A stretch of DNA of 42,147 nucleotides, taken from Fibrobacter sp. Its GTDB lineage: Bacteria; Fibrobacterota; Fibrobacteria; Fibrobacterales; Fibrobacteraceae. Of the stretch, positions 9,509-18,514 are shown in pieces. Positions within the stretch are counted from its first letter, which is position 1. Every line of letters starts with the position of its first letter. The stretch is taken from the NCBI GenBank assembly GCA_024398995.1, contig JAKSIE010000016.1, forward strand, positions 1-42,147, given 5' to 3'. The translations under genes and the position numbers were made by a program. Below the pieces are notes generated by a model that searched no databases, was not told where the DNA came from, and saw only the letters and a list, made by a program, of their open reading frames with translations.

Positions 9509-9541
9509 ACCAAAATGGGGTGTCCCAAGATACATTTTGGT
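9509..9541 (+). promoter_or_regulatory. Nested hairpin in the leader of the parvulin lipoprotein gene
   Basis: ACCAAAATG pairs perfectly with CATTTTGGT (9 bp). The enclosed loop itself begins with GGG-TGT-CCC. It lies about 105 bases upstream of the start codon. It could be a folded leader RNA or an operator; the sequence does not decide. Confidence 0.35.
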
Positions 9542-9647
9542 GTAATTTTACTATTTTCCCAAGGGTTGTATAGGCTTTTCCTCCCAAACCAGGATAAACC
9601 TCTAGTAGTGGATGGAAGAGCTCTGATAACGAATTTTAGGGATTCTA

Positions 9648-11711
9648 ATGAAAAATTTTTCTCTGACCAAGGCTGCATTATGCGCTGCCGCAGCTGCACT
9701 TCTTTCCGGTTGTAATGGTATTGGTACCAAGGATTCTCTTGTAGCTCGATTTAATGACGAAAGCATCTACAAAGAAGACTTGATGATGCTGAAAGTTAAT
9801 ACAGCCAAGAACACCAATTGGAATGCTCAGGTTTACGAAAAACTTTATTCCAAGGCTGCGGTCGCCTCTGCCGCGCAAAAGGAATTCCCTGAAATTGAAA
9901 AGGAATGGGACGCCTACTATAAGGATATTAACGTAAGAATCCTAACCAACGTCTATCAGCGTTTCTTCGTTGATGAATGCATGATGTACTCGGATTCCGA
10001 ACTGCGTCGTTTCTATGATGTGAACAAGCATCTTTTCCCGTCGGATTCCACAGGGGAGTACTTTAAGGTCCGTTCCCAGGTGGCCGGCGAATACTATTTA
10101 TCCAAGAATGCAGAAAAGTTTGCCGAATACCACAGTAGTAACGGCGGCGACTCTCTGGTCTCCAAGAATCGCTTCATTGATGCTCGTCGCGGCGCCTTGC
10201 GTGAGGAGGCCGCAAGCAATGTTTTGGAACGCGGCCACTATATCGTTCCGGCTCTGCCTCCTATAGATGTAAAGGCCTATTACGAGGCTCACAAGGATAA
10301 ATACAAGACTGTTCCTGGCTATGTGCTTTACCATGTGCAGATGGCAGATTCTGCCGCATTGGCTTCCTTGTTCGGAGAATCCACAACCTTGGAACAGTTC
10401 AAGGCCGTTGCCGCAAAGTCCAGCAAGAACGCACTGACCGCAAAGGACGGTGGCTATGTGGGTTTCGTCAAGCAGGATTATCCTCTGCCCGCCGGTGTTG
10501 GTATCGTTAAAGGCCTTGGTGATTATTTGTCCGGCAAGTCTGTTGGCTATGTAACTCCGGTTCTTCGCTCTACCGGCAAAGCCGTTTTTCAACGATTCTT
10601 CCTGGCTGAAAATGTTCCTGCCCAGGTCAAGCCCTTTGACCGTGCCGAGGCTTCTGTCAAGGCTGATGTAGCTGATGGCGCTATGCCCGAAGTCAGTTCT
10701 GATTTTGCAGTCATCCTCAAGGATGGCAAGCCCATATTCACAGAACGCGAACTGGTTGAATACAACCGAAAGTATTTTGGCAATCGTGTGCTGAATGCCA
10801 AGTCCCACGAACGTCTTGCACACATGATTGCTGAAACCTTTGCCTATGCGGGCTTCGCTGAAGAGTTCAAGTTGGATCACTCCTGGGAATACAGGGCTCT
10901 TGTCCGTTCAGCTCGTTGGGACTTTATCTATAATCGCTATTTGGAAAAGAAAATGGGGGTGGACCTAGCTCCCGAGGATTCTCTTAGAAGTTTGTTCGAA
11001 AAGATGAAACCTCTCGTTCGTGAAGGTGTTGTTTTTGAAAATGTCAAGAACGAAATGGCAAAGGTTTTTGCGTTCCCCAAGAACGTGTACAAACACGATT
11101 ATCTGTTCGGATACCGCATGATTTATAAGGGCCAGACCTTTGATGAGGCTGTGCCCAAGATTTATTCTCAAGGCAACTCTAACGTTACGTACTATCTGGG
11201 AAGGCGCTATTCTGCAGAGGCCTATGCAAAGGCTTCCAAGCATTTCTACGGTGATGATGTTCCGCAGAATGTTCCCGACGAATCCCTTGAGAGCAAGCTG
11301 GCTAAAGCCGACTCCCTGTACAAGAACGGTAAGCCTTTGGATGCATACTACGTTTATCGTGATATAATGTATTCCTATCCTGAAAACGACTCCCTGTTCC
11401 AGTTTACGACATTCCAGATGGCTCAGACTCAGGCCGATGCAGAAACTTACGAAGACGCAGAAGCTGAATATTACGCCTTCTACCGCATGTGGCCCGACAA
11501 TGAAAATGCGGAAAAGGCCATGTTCAGTCGCGGGTTTATTCTCAACGAGAATTTGAGGTGGGACAACGTTGCTCTGGATGTTTTCCGCGAGTTCATGCAG
11601 AAGTATCCGAACAGCGAACTTAGGGAGTCCGCCGACTGGCTGGTGAAGAACATCGAGTCCAAGGGGCAGCTTGCTGAGGATTTGTTGAAGAAAATCAGCG
11701 AGGAAAAGTAA
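9648..11711 (+). CDS. Parvulin (PpiC/SurA-like) lipoprotein with C-terminal TPR region
   Basis: This 687-residue protein has a lipoprotein signal with lipobox LSGC at residues 19-22. A SurA/PrsA-like helical N-terminal region follows. At about residues 205-330 there is a parvulin-type prolyl isomerase domain, with motifs of the kind 'VLYHVQMAD', 'AAKSSKN' and a GGYVGFV strand. The last 130 residues contain TPR-like helical pairs (AKADSLYKNGKPLDAYYVY and following) similar to BamD-type outer-membrane lipoproteins. The likely role is folding or delivery of outer-membrane proteins in the periplasm. Joining a chaperone isomerase to a BamD-like TPR tail in one lipoprotein is unusual. AGGGA lies five bases before the ATG. 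Confidence 0.75.
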   Translation: MKNFSLTKAALCAAAAALLSGCNGIGTKDSLVARFNDESIYKEDLMMLKVNTAKNTNWNAQVYEKLYSKAAVASAAQKEFPEIEKEWDAYYKDINVRILTNVYQRFFVDECMMYSDSELRRFYDVNKHLFPSDSTGEYFKVRSQVAGEYYLSKNAEKFAEYHSSNGGDSLVSKNRFIDARRGALREEAASNVLERGHYIVPALPPIDVKAYYEAHKDKYKTVPGYVLYHVQMADSAALASLFGESTTLEQFKAVAAKSSKNALTAKDGGYVGFVKQDYPLPAGVGIVKGLGDYLSGKSVGYVTPVLRSTGKAVFQRFFLAENVPAQVKPFDRAEASVKADVADGAMPEVSSDFAVILKDGKPIFTERELVEYNRKYFGNRVLNAKSHERLAHMIAETFAYAGFAEEFKLDHSWEYRALVRSARWDFIYNRYLEKKMGVDLAPEDSLRSLFEKMKPLVREGVVFENVKNEMAKVFAFPKNVYKHDYLFGYRMIYKGQTFDEAVPKIYSQGNSNVTYYLGRRYSAEAYAKASKHFYGDDVPQNVPDESLESKLAKADSLYKNGKPLDAYYVYRDIMYSYPENDSLFQFTTFQMAQTQADAETYEDAEAEYYAFYRMWPDNENAEKAMFSRGFILNENLRWDNVALDVFREFMQKYPNSELRESADWLVKNIESKGQLAEDLLKKISEEK

Positions 11712-11828
11712 AAACTTTGCATTTTTAATCAAAAAAGGTTGTTTTCGCCCTTATTTAAAGCTTGCGAAAATGCCCAAAAGCACCCAATTATTTATATTTC
11801 AAGCACTCACAATAAAAGGTGGTATACC

Positions 11829-12281
11829 ATGGAAATGACGTTCGCTATGATCAAGCCCAATGCCGTTAAGTCCGGCTTGGTTGGTCAGATTATTGCTCGC
11901 TACGAAGCTGCAGGCCTCTCTGTCTGCGCAATCAAGATGCACCAGATGTCCAAGAAGGACGCACGCGGTTTCTACGCAGAACACGTGAAGAAGCCCTTCT
12001 TCCCGGAACTTGAAGCCTATATGACCAAGGGCCCGTCCGTGATGCTTGCTCTGGGTGGCGAAAACGCTATTGCCAAGGTTCGTGCTATCAACGGTGCAAC
12101 CAATCCTGCCAAGGCAGAACCGGGTACCCTCCGCTATGACTTTGCTCCCTCTATGACCGAAAACGTCGTTCACAGCTCTGATAGCCCCAAGAGCGCAAAG
12201 CGTGAACTTGACTTCTGGTTCACCAAGAAGGAACGCTACGCCTACGAAACCCCCAGCAAGAAAGCTTGCTGCATCCTCTAA
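11829..12281 (+). CDS. ndk: Nucleoside diphosphate kinase
   Basis: Ndk moves the gamma phosphate of ATP to other nucleoside diphosphates. The 150-residue product is of normal length. It has Lys9 in MIKPNAV, the conserved GENAI and PGTLRYDF segments, and the phosphohistidine His115 in NVVHSSDS, where the usual motif is N-x-x-HGSDS. The start at 11829 was chosen because AAAGGTGG lies six bases upstream and the protein then begins at the normal family N-terminus. The longer frame starting at 11739 runs through the leader. A TATATTTC element at about 11790 may be its promoter. Confidence 0.95.
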   Translation: MEMTFAMIKPNAVKSGLVGQIIARYEAAGLSVCAIKMHQMSKKDARGFYAEHVKKPFFPELEAYMTKGPSVMLALGGENAIAKVRAINGATNPAKAEPGTLRYDFAPSMTENVVHSSDSPKSAKRELDFWFTKKERYAYETPSKKACCIL

Positions 12282-12342
12282 TGGCGGTTAAGCCTCAGAA
12301 TTTCAAATAAACAAAAAGACCCCCTCAAGGAGACACAAAACA

Positions 12343-13179
12343 ATGCAATGGATCATTAAGTACCTTACCTCTTCCATTGGTAAGAAACAGATCATGGGTG
12401 CCTCGGGTGCATTCCTCGCTCTGTTCATCCTCGTCCACATGTGCGGCAACCTCCAGTTGCTGAACTTTGATCAGTCTGCAGCACAGGCATCCTACAATGC
12501 CTATACTGAATTCCTGACCAGCTTCAACCCGCTCCACTTCCCGGTAAAGTTGATTTACCTCATGGAACTGGGCATGGTTGCTGCATTCGGTCTCCATATC
12601 GGTCTCGGCGTTTTGCTGAAGCTCGAAAACAAGAAGGCTCGTGGCGCTGTGGGTTACGAAGTCAACGCTCGCAAGGGTAACAAATCCTTCGCTACCTTCA
12701 CCATGATCTGGACCGGCCTCATCATCCTCGGCTTCGGCATCCAGCATCTTGCAAATCTCAAGTTCGGTGCTCACTATCTGTACCAGAACGCTGCCGGCGA
12801 AATCGTCCGCGACATGTGGCTCACCACCATCGACATGTTTGCTAACCCGGTTTGGACCGTGTTCTACCTGGTTGCCATGCTCGTTATCGGCATCCACCTG
12901 TTCCATGCCATTTCTTCTGCTTTCCAGACTCTCGGCCTTGCTCACCAGAAGTGGACTCCGGTTATCGAAGTTATCGGCATTGCATACAGCATCGTGATTG
13001 CAATCGGCTTTGCTGTTGAAGCTGCATTCTCCTGCTACATCGCTCATCAGCCGGAAACCGAAGCTCTCCGCGCCAAGTCTCATGAACTCCAGCAGCAGCT
13101 GGAACAGAAGAAGGCCGCTTCCGAAGCTAAGACTTCTTTCGTCGTTCCCTCTGTCGGCATCATTTCCACCAACGTTTAA
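12343..13179 (+). CDS. frdC: Fumarate reductase / succinate dehydrogenase cytochrome b subunit
   Basis: This 278-residue integral membrane protein has about five hydrophobic helices with spaced histidines (for example in LVHMCGN, ALHIGLG, IQHLAN and GIHLFHA) that can bind heme b. It matches the b558-type cytochrome found with Bacteroides and epsilon-proteobacterial fumarate reductases, which anchors the complex and passes electrons from menaquinol. It starts a tight frdC-frdA-frdB operon, and AAGGAG lies ten bases before the ATG. The charged coil after the last helix (around residues 240-265) is longer than usual. In a succinate-forming anaerobe the physiological direction is most likely fumarate reduction. 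Confidence 0.93.
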   Translation: MQWIIKYLTSSIGKKQIMGASGAFLALFILVHMCGNLQLLNFDQSAAQASYNAYTEFLTSFNPLHFPVKLIYLMELGMVAAFGLHIGLGVLLKLENKKARGAVGYEVNARKGNKSFATFTMIWTGLIILGFGIQHLANLKFGAHYLYQNAAGEIVRDMWLTTIDMFANPVWTVFYLVAMLVIGIHLFHAISSAFQTLGLAHQKWTPVIEVIGIAYSIVIAIGFAVEAAFSCYIAHQPETEALRAKSHELQQQLEQKKAASEAKTSFVVPSVGIISTNV

Positions 13180-13194
13180 TGGAGACCATAACTA

Positions 13195-15108
13195 ATGATT
13201 CTCGATTCTAAAATTCCTGGTGGTTCCATTGAAGAAAAGTGGACCAAGCATAAGTTTGAATTGAAGCTCGTGAACCCCGCTAACAAGCGTAAGTTCACCG
13301 TTCTCGTGGTGGGTACCGGTCTTGCTGGTGCTTCCGCTGCAGCTTCCCTCGCAGAACTGGGCTACAATGTGAAGTCCTTCTGCATTCAGGACTCTCCCCG
13401 TCGTGCTCACTCCATTGCTGCCCAGGGTGGTATCAATGCTGCTAAGAGCTATAAGAACGATGGTGACTCCGTCTATCGTCTTTTCTACGATACCGTTAAG
13501 GGCGGTGACTTCCGCGCTCGCGAAGCCAACGTTCATCGTCTCGCCGAAAACTCCAACCTGATTATCGACCAGTGCGTCGCTCAGGGTGTTCCCTTCGGCC
13601 GTGAATACGGTGGCCTCCTGGACAACCGTTCCTTCGGTGGTACCCAGGTTTCTCGTACCTTCTACGCTCGCGGTCAGACCGGTCAGCAGCTCCTCCTCGG
13701 TGCATACCAGGCTCTCATGCGCCAGGTTGCAGCAGGCAAGGTAACTCTCCTTCCTCGTCGCGAAATGATGGACCTCGTCGTTATCGACGGCAAGGCTCGC
13801 GGTATCATCGTTCGTAACCTGGTGACTGGTGAACTGGAAAGCCACGTTGGCGACGCAGTCTGCCTTTGCACCGGTGGTTACGGTAACGTCTACTACCTGT
13901 CCACCAACGCTCAGGGTTCTAACGTTACTGCAGCATTCCGCGCTTACAAGAAGGGTGCAGCATTTGCTAACCCCTGCTACACTCAGATTCACCCGACCTG
14001 CTTGCCCCGTCATGGAGACCTGCAGTCCAAGCTGACTCTGATGTCTGAATCTCTCCGTAACGATGGTCGTATTTGGGTTCCTCGTAAGCCCGGCGACAAG
14101 CGTTCTCCGGACCAGATTCCTGAAAACGAACGTTACTACTACCTCGAAGAAAAGTACCCCAGCTTCGGTAACCTCGTTCCTCGTGACGTGGCTTCCCGTA
14201 ACGCTAAGCAGGTTTGCGACGCCGGTATGGGCGTTGGCAACACCGGCCTCGCAGTTTACCTGGACTTCGCCGACGCTATCAAGCGCATGGGCGTTGCAGG
14301 CGTTTCTGCTAAGTATGGTAACCTCTTCCAGATGTACGAAAAGATCGTTGACGAAGACCCGTACAAGGTTCCGATGCGCATCTTCCCGGCAATCCACTAC
14401 ACCATGGGTGGTCTGTGGGTTGACTACGATTTGATGTCCACCATCCCGGGCTGCTTCGTTCTCGGTGAAGCAAACTTCTCTGACCACGGTGCTAACCGTC
14501 TCGGTGCTTCTGCTTTGATGCAGGGCCTTTCCGATGGTTACTTCGTGATTCCGTTCACCATCGGTGGCTACTTCGCAGGCACCAAGCTGGAAAAGGTTTC
14601 CGAATCTGATCCTGCTTTCGAAGACTGCAAGAAGCAGACCGCAGAAAAGATTTCCAAGCTCCTTTCCATCAAGGGTCACCGCACTGTTAACGATATCCAT
14701 CGTCAGCTCGGTAACATCATGTGGGAATACGTTGGTATGGCCCGTAACAAGGCTGGCCTCGAAAAGGCTCTCCAGGAAATCCCCGCACTCCGCGAAGAAT
14801 TCTACGAAAACGTCAACGTTGTTGGCTCCGAAGGTTCCTTCAACCAGAACCTGGAACGCGCCGGCCGTCTGGCTGACTTCCTCGAATTCGCAGAAGTCCT
14901 CACCCTCGACGCCCTCCACCGTGAAGAATCTTGCGGCGGTCACTTCCGTGAAGAAAGCCAGACCGAAGAAGGCGAAGCAAAGCGTGATGACGAACACTTC
15001 TGCTACGTCGGTGCTTGGGAATTCAAGGGCGATGGCGAAAAGCCCGAACTCCACAAGGAACCTCTCACATTCGATAACGTCCACCTCGTTACTAGGAGCT
15101 ACAAATAA
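13195..15108 (+). CDS. frdA: Fumarate reductase / succinate dehydrogenase flavoprotein subunit
   Basis: This is the catalytic subunit, 637 residues. An N-terminal FAD fold has G-x-G-x-x-G at residues 40-45. [10 protein letters not shown] contains His72, the site of covalent FAD attachment in this family. Substrate-site segments include [10 protein letters not shown] and SESLRNDGR, and the HGANRLG segment is typical of the C-terminal FAD half. Its last base is shared with the start of the iron-sulfur subunit gene (TAATG), indicating coupled translation. GGAGA lies eight bases upstream of the ATG. The product is soluble and attached to the inner membrane through the cytochrome b subunit. Confidence 0.96.
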   Translation: MILDSKIPGGSIEEKWTKHKFELKLVNPANKRKFTVLVVGTGLAGASAAASLAELGYNVKSFCIQDSPRRAHSIAAQGGINAAKSYKNDGDSVYRLFYDTVKGGDFRAREANVHRLAENSNLIIDQCVAQGVPFGREYGGLLDNRSFGGTQVSRTFYARGQTGQQLLLGAYQALMRQVAAGKVTLLPRREMMDLVVIDGKARGIIVRNLVTGELESHVGDAVCLCTGGYGNVYYLSTNAQGSNVTAAFRAYKKGAAFANPCYTQIHPTCLPRHGDLQSKLTLMSESLRNDGRIWVPRKPGDKRSPDQIPENERYYYLEEKYPSFGNLVPRDVASRNAKQVCDAGMGVGNTGLAVYLDFADAIKRMGVAGVSAKYGNLFQMYEKIVDEDPYKVPMRIFPAIHYTMGGLWVDYDLMSTIPGCFVLGEANFSDHGANRLGASALMQGLSDGYFVIPFTIGGYFAGTKLEKVSESDPAFEDCKKQTAEKISKLLSIKGHRTVNDIHRQLGNIMWEYVGMARNKAGLEKALQEIPALREEFYENVNVVGSEGSFNQNLERAGRLADFLEFAEVLTLDALHREESCGGHFREESQTEEGEAKRDDEHFCYVGAWEFKGDGEKPELHKEPLTFDNVHLVTRSYK

Positions 15109-15890
15109 TGAGCAACGGCAATATGAATATCACTTTGAAGATTTGGCGTCAGAAGGATGCCAAGACCAAGGGTCAGTTCGAAACTGTCAAGGTCAACGAT
15201 ATTTCTCCGGACATGTCCTTCCTGGAAATGCTGGACATTGTCAACGAAGAACAGATGAAGCAGGGCAAGGAAGGCTTTGCATTCGACCACGACTGCCGCG
15301 AAGGCATTTGCGGTATGTGCTCTCTGGTGATCAACGGTATGCCCCATGGTCCCGACCACGGCATCACCACTTGCCAGCTGCACATGCGTAAGTTCAAGGA
15401 TGGCGATACCATCGTGATCGAACCGTGGCGCGCTGCCGCATTCCCGGTTATCCGTGACTGCGCTGTGGACCGTTCCGCATTCGACCGCATCATCGCTGCT
15501 GGCGGCTACGTTTCCGTCAACACCGGTGCCGCTCCCGAAGCTTCCGTGATCCCCGTTCCCAAGGCTGATGCAGACCGCGCCTTCGACGCTGCTGCTTGCG
15601 TTGGTTGCGGTGCTTGCGTTGCTGCATGTAAGAACGCTTCCGCTATGCTCTTCGTCTCTGCTAAGGTTTCTCACCTCAGCTTCTTGCCCCAGGGCAAGGT
15701 CGAAGCCAAGAAGCGCGTGCTCGCTATGGTGGCACAGATGGACAAGGAAGGCTTTGGTAACTGCACCAACCTTTACGAATGCCAGGCTGCTTGCCCGAAG
15801 GGTATCACCGTGGATTACATCGCCAAGATGAACCGCGAATACCTCATGGCAACCGCTACCTACGCTGAAAAGGTTTACGGCAAGGACTAA
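15108..15890 (+). CDS. frdB: Fumarate reductase / succinate dehydrogenase iron-sulfur subunit
   Basis: This 260-residue electron-transfer subunit links the heme and FAD subunits. Four cysteines at 63, 68, 71 and 89 (CREGICGMC then C) form the [2Fe-2S] site. [11 protein letters not shown] at 164-174 and the Cys at 219, 225 and 229 supply the [4Fe-4S] and [3Fe-4S] ligands. The ATG overlaps the flavoprotein stop by one base. It is the last gene of the operon. A hairpin-rich untranslated region starts immediately after the stop codon and ends in a terminator at 16018-16059. Confidence 0.96.
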   Translation: MSNGNMNITLKIWRQKDAKTKGQFETVKVNDISPDMSFLEMLDIVNEEQMKQGKEGFAFDHDCREGICGMCSLVINGMPHGPDHGITTCQLHMRKFKDGDTIVIEPWRAAAFPVIRDCAVDRSAFDRIIAAGGYVSVNTGAAPEASVIPVPKADADRAFDAAACVGCGACVAACKNASAMLFVSAKVSHLSFLPQGKVEAKKRVLAMVAQMDKEGFGNCTNLYECQAACPKGITVDYIAKMNREYLMATATYAEKVYGKD

Positions 15891-15996
15891 CAAGGTGAGT
15901 GCAGCGACAGCCGTGCTTGCACGAGCTGTCATTGCCGAACCGCAGTTATCCGCGCTGGAACCTTGAAAAGGTGACAGCGCCAGGACTAATCTCCTG
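15891..15996 (+). ncRNA. Structured 3' region / candidate RNA element (copy A)
   Basis: Directly after frdB there are three strong hairpins in a row. The first, 15906-15930, is 11 bp with one bulged A and a G[CUUG]C tip. The second, 15952-15980, is GCGCTG-GA-ACCTT / AAGGT-GA-CAGCGC with a symmetric GA/GA internal loop. The third, 15981-15996, is CAGGA / TCCTG. CAAGGT at 15891-15896 can alternatively pair with ACCTTG at 15960-15965. Several blocks recur in the element at 25112. It could be a processed 3' small RNA, a protective 3' UTR, or a repeat family member. Confidence 0.5.
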
Positions 15997-16017
15997 CTAT
16001 AAAGCCTAAAAGCTTAA

Positions 16018-16059
16018 AGAACTCCGTTCGGGTAAATTCCGGGCGGGGTTCTTTTTTTT
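16018..16059 (+). terminator. Terminator of the frdCAB operon
   Basis: A 14-bp stem with some G-T pairs (beginning AGAACTCC, closing GGGGTTCT) and a 7-base loop is followed by eight T residues. Confidence 0.85.
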
Positions 16060-16113
16060 GAAATTCCTGAGGCGCCGCTCTGTTCATTTCGCGTATCGCT
16101 CAGTTCATTTCGC

Positions 16114-16146
16114 AAAAGAAAGCCCCGCAGTTTCCTGCGAGGCTTT
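16114..16146 (-). terminator. Terminator of the NfeD/FloA operon
   Basis: AAAGCCCCGCAG and CTGCGAGGCTTT form a 12-bp stem with one mismatch and a TTTC loop. On the minus strand it runs into CTTTCTTTTG. It is 40 bases beyond the stop of the last minus-strand gene. The remaining bases between it and the frd terminator show nothing else. Confidence 0.8.
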
Positions 16147-16187
16147 GACTTTCTGTGGTTACTTCGCGATGTTACTTGCTACGCAAC

Positions 16188-17060
16188 TTATCTTACTCGG
16201 CTGCTCCAGTGCTTTTTGAAGCGGGGCTCGTCTAGAACCTTCGCCCAGACGAAGCCGCGGCGGATTTCGGCCTTGTCAAAGGTCCTGCGGTGAGTCTTGT
16301 GCTCGGAGGAGGCTAGGCAAGGTCCTTCGATGCCTTCGCTTGCATCGGGGAGGGATCCTTGTGCGGCTTGTTCGCGAATCTGCCTTGCGCGTTCCTCAAG
16401 TTCTGCCAGTTCCTTCTGGTGCTGAAGCTCAGCCTCGCGACGAGCCTGGAGGGCTGCGCCTTGGGCTTCTGCTGCTTCGCGTTCCTCGGCATCACGCTGT
16501 TCGCGCTTGAAGAGGTTTTCCAGTTCCGTTTTGTCGTGCACCAGAAGATCGCAGTAACCTTCGCCCATGTCTCGACCTACGATGTGATGAGCTTGTAACT
16601 CCGCAAGGACCTGCTGTGCAGTACTTTCGGAAAAACCAAAAGCTTGTTGCAAGTAATCAACACTGACTTCTTCCCACTGGATGACCGATTCGGCAATCTC
16701 CTTGAAGGTGATGCGATTTGGATTTGCCGGCGTTACCGTAGGCAAATCTATTTCGTCGTCTTCATCGCTTTCGTCGTCATTATAATCATCGCGATCGTCG
16801 TACTCGTCGCGAAGCTCTTCAACGGGAGGCGTGTCCGGTGTAAGCGTCCCCTGGGAGGCTTGGCGCTGGGCTTCTTCAAACTGCTTGACCAAATCCTGCA
16901 GGGATTTCGGAGCGCCTTGGCTTTCGGAACGTCTGCTTGAAGACTCCTGTTGCTGAGGCGGTTGCGGAACCTGCTGAGGTTTTTTTTGCTTGTTAGCGGC
17001 AACCTTCTTGATGATTATATCAAGAACGTAAATACCGACAAGAATTAATAAACCTTCCAT
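16188..17060 (-). CDS. Membrane-anchored protein with FtsK-gamma-like winged helix
   Basis: This 290-residue protein has one N-terminal membrane segment (about residues 3-17) followed by lysines. A low-complexity Gln/Pro/Ser and acidic Asp/Glu linker comes next. At about residues 120-180 there is a winged-helix segment (beginning FKEIAESVIQW, with VSVDYLQQAFGFSESTAQQVLAEL and HIVG) resembling the gamma domain of FtsK/SpoIIIE. After that come an Ala/Glu/Arg-rich coiled coil and a basic tail. FtsK gamma domains read KOPS DNA, but no motor domain is present here. It is the last gene of a four-gene operon with NfeD and FloA. The function is unknown; it may link a membrane domain to DNA or to a protein partner. 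Confidence 0.6.
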   Translation of the reverse strand: MEGLLILVGIYVLDIIIKKVAANKQKKPQQVPQPPQQQESSSRRSESQGAPKSLQDLVKQFEEAQRQASQGTLTPDTPPVEELRDEYDDRDDYNDDESDEDDEIDLPTVTPANPNRITFKEIAESVIQWEEVSVDYLQQAFGFSESTAQQVLAELQAHHIVGRDMGEGYCDLLVHDKTELENLFKREQRDAEEREAAEAQGAALQARREAELQHQKELAELEERARQIREQAAQGSLPDASEGIEGPCLASSEHKTHRRTFDKAEIRRGFVWAKVLDEPRFKKHWSSRVR

Positions 17061-17074
17061 AAATATGCTCTATA

Positions 17075-17467
17075 CTATGGTGTGGATGAAGGAACGTATT
17101 CTAAAGGTTCTTTGCGTTTTTGTTTCGCCAGTTTTCTTTTTAGAGCTCTCTCAGGTCGCTTATCGCGGCTTTTGTAAGGCTTCTTTTCTGACGTGACAGT
17201 TTCACCTTTTTGTTTATGTTCAGATTCCTTCACTTTGTACACTTTGGAAGATGATTTTGAATCTAAATCAGGAACTAAATCGGAGCCGTCAATTAAGTCT
17301 AAGAAACCTTCTGCTAAACTGCTGGCTGCATTCTTGATTGTGTCAAGAACGCTTTCTCCGGCTTCTTCTACAACGTCCTTTGCGACATCTTGCACCGTGT
17401 CCTGCACTGCATCTTGTACAGTGTCCTTCACGGCTTCGACGGCAAGTTCCACAAGACCTTCAATCAT
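17075..17467 (-). CDS. Small amphipathic-helix protein, unknown function
   Basis: This 130-residue protein has no recognisable family. Residues 1-55 are a long amphipathic helix made of short repeats of the form D-T/A-V-Q-D, alternating Val/Ala with acidic residues. The last 50 residues are very rich in Lys and Arg. It has no signal peptide or clear membrane segment. It sits 15 bases from floA on one side and 14 bases from the winged-helix gene on the other, so it is part of that operon. The helix could lie on a membrane surface or bind FloA. Confidence 0.5.
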   Translation of the reverse strand: MIEGLVELAVEAVKDTVQDAVQDTVQDVAKDVVEEAGESVLDTIKNAASSLAEGFLDLIDGSDLVPDLDSKSSSKVYKVKESEHKQKGETVTSEKKPYKSRDKRPERALKRKLAKQKRKEPLEYVPSSTP

Positions 17468-17482
17468 CTATCGCTTCCAAAA

Positions 17483-18454
17483 TTACTTAGCTTCCGGAGC
17501 GCTGCCGATTTCCTTACGCATCTGGGTGTCGGCTTCGATGTTCTTCATGTTGTAGTAGTCCATGACGCCCAGCTTGCCGTCGCGGAGAGCGGTTGCCATA
17601 GCCATGGGAATCTGTGCTTCGGCTTCCACCAGCTTAGCCTTCATTTCCATGACCTTGGCCTTCATTTCCTGTTCGGCAGCGTAAGCCATGGCGCGGCGTT
17701 CTTCTGCCTTGGCCTGTGCAATCTTCTTGTCGGCTTCGGCACGGTCGGTTTCAAGGATGGCGCCGATGTTCTGGCCAACGTCCACGTCTGCAATGTCGAT
17801 GGAAAGAATTTCGAATGCGGTACCTGCGTCGAGGCCGGATGCCAGCACCTTCTTGGAAATCATGTTGGGGTTTTCAAGAACTTCCTTATGGCTCTGTGCG
17901 GAACCGATGGAGGAAACGATGCCTTCGCCAACACGGGCGATAACGGTTTCTTCGCCTGCGCCACCCACCAACTTCTGGATGCTGGCGCGCACGGTAATAC
18001 GGGTCACGGCGTGAAGCTGAATACCATCAAGTGCCACAGCGGAAACCTTAGGAGTGGTAATGACCTTGGGGTTCACGGACATCTGCACTGCTTCGAGAAC
18101 GTTACGACCGGCAAGGTCGATGGCTGCAGCTTCCTTGAAGTCCAGCTTGATGTTTGCCTTGTTTGCAGCGATCAAAGCCTGGATCACGCGGAGAACGTTA
18201 CCGCGGGAAAGGTAATGAGCTTCCAGCAGGTTGGTGTCCACCGGGAGGCCAGCCTTGCAGCTGAGGATTCGAGCTTCGACGATGACCTGGGGCGGCACCT
18301 TACGAAGGCGCATACCGATGAGCTGGAAAATGCTCACGTTTGCCTTGGAGAACAATGCCTGAAGCCAGAGGCTGAAGAACTTGCCTACGAAGGCGAGAAG
18401 AATGATGATAACGATGGCGGCAATGACAATGCCAATGGCGAAAATAGTATCCAT
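17483..18454 (-). CDS. floA: Flotillin-like protein FloA
   Basis: This 323-residue protein has an N-terminal hydrophobic hairpin (residues 5-32), an SPFH-type core and a C-terminal Glu/Ala-rich coiled coil (about 225-290), as in the FloA/YqfA family. Diagnostic stretches include [18 protein letters not shown] and [16 protein letters not shown]. FloA organises functional membrane microdomains in bacteria and commonly sits next to an NfeD protease gene, as here. The gene starts 60 bases after the nfeD stop. Length and motifs are normal for the family. Confidence 0.95.
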   Translation of the reverse strand: MDTIFAIGIVIAAIVIIILLAFVGKFFSLWLQALFSKANVSIFQLIGMRLRKVPPQVIVEARILSCKAGLPVDTNLLEAHYLSRGNVLRVIQALIAANKANIKLDFKEAAAIDLAGRNVLEAVQMSVNPKVITTPKVSAVALDGIQLHAVTRITVRASIQKLVGGAGEETVIARVGEGIVSSIGSAQSHKEVLENPNMISKKVLASGLDAGTAFEILSIDIADVDVGQNIGAILETDRAEADKKIAQAKAEERRAMAYAAEQEMKAKVMEMKAKLVEAEAQIPMAMATALRDGKLGVMDYYNMKNIEADTQMRKEIGSAPEAK

Positions 18455-18514
18455 TTTATTTTGCTCCGTATAGAGTGTGTTTGTTTTTCTTTGAAAATCT
18501 AATTGTTGAGAAAA

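Noticed and set aside
13192..15084. A 630-codon open frame on the minus strand opposite the fumarate reductase flavoprotein gene.
   Set aside because: It mirrors frdA almost exactly. The strong codon bias of frdA removes stops on the other strand, and the translation is low-complexity with no family match.
15891..15996. Considered 6S RNA, tmRNA, SRP RNA or RNase P RNA for the region after frdB.
   Set aside because: None of the diagnostic cores is present, and the fold is a row of separate hairpins, not a long rod or tRNA-like shape.
17390..18502. A 370-codon plus-strand frame opposite floA.
   Set aside because: It is the antisense shadow of the well-supported floA gene and shows no recognisable motif.
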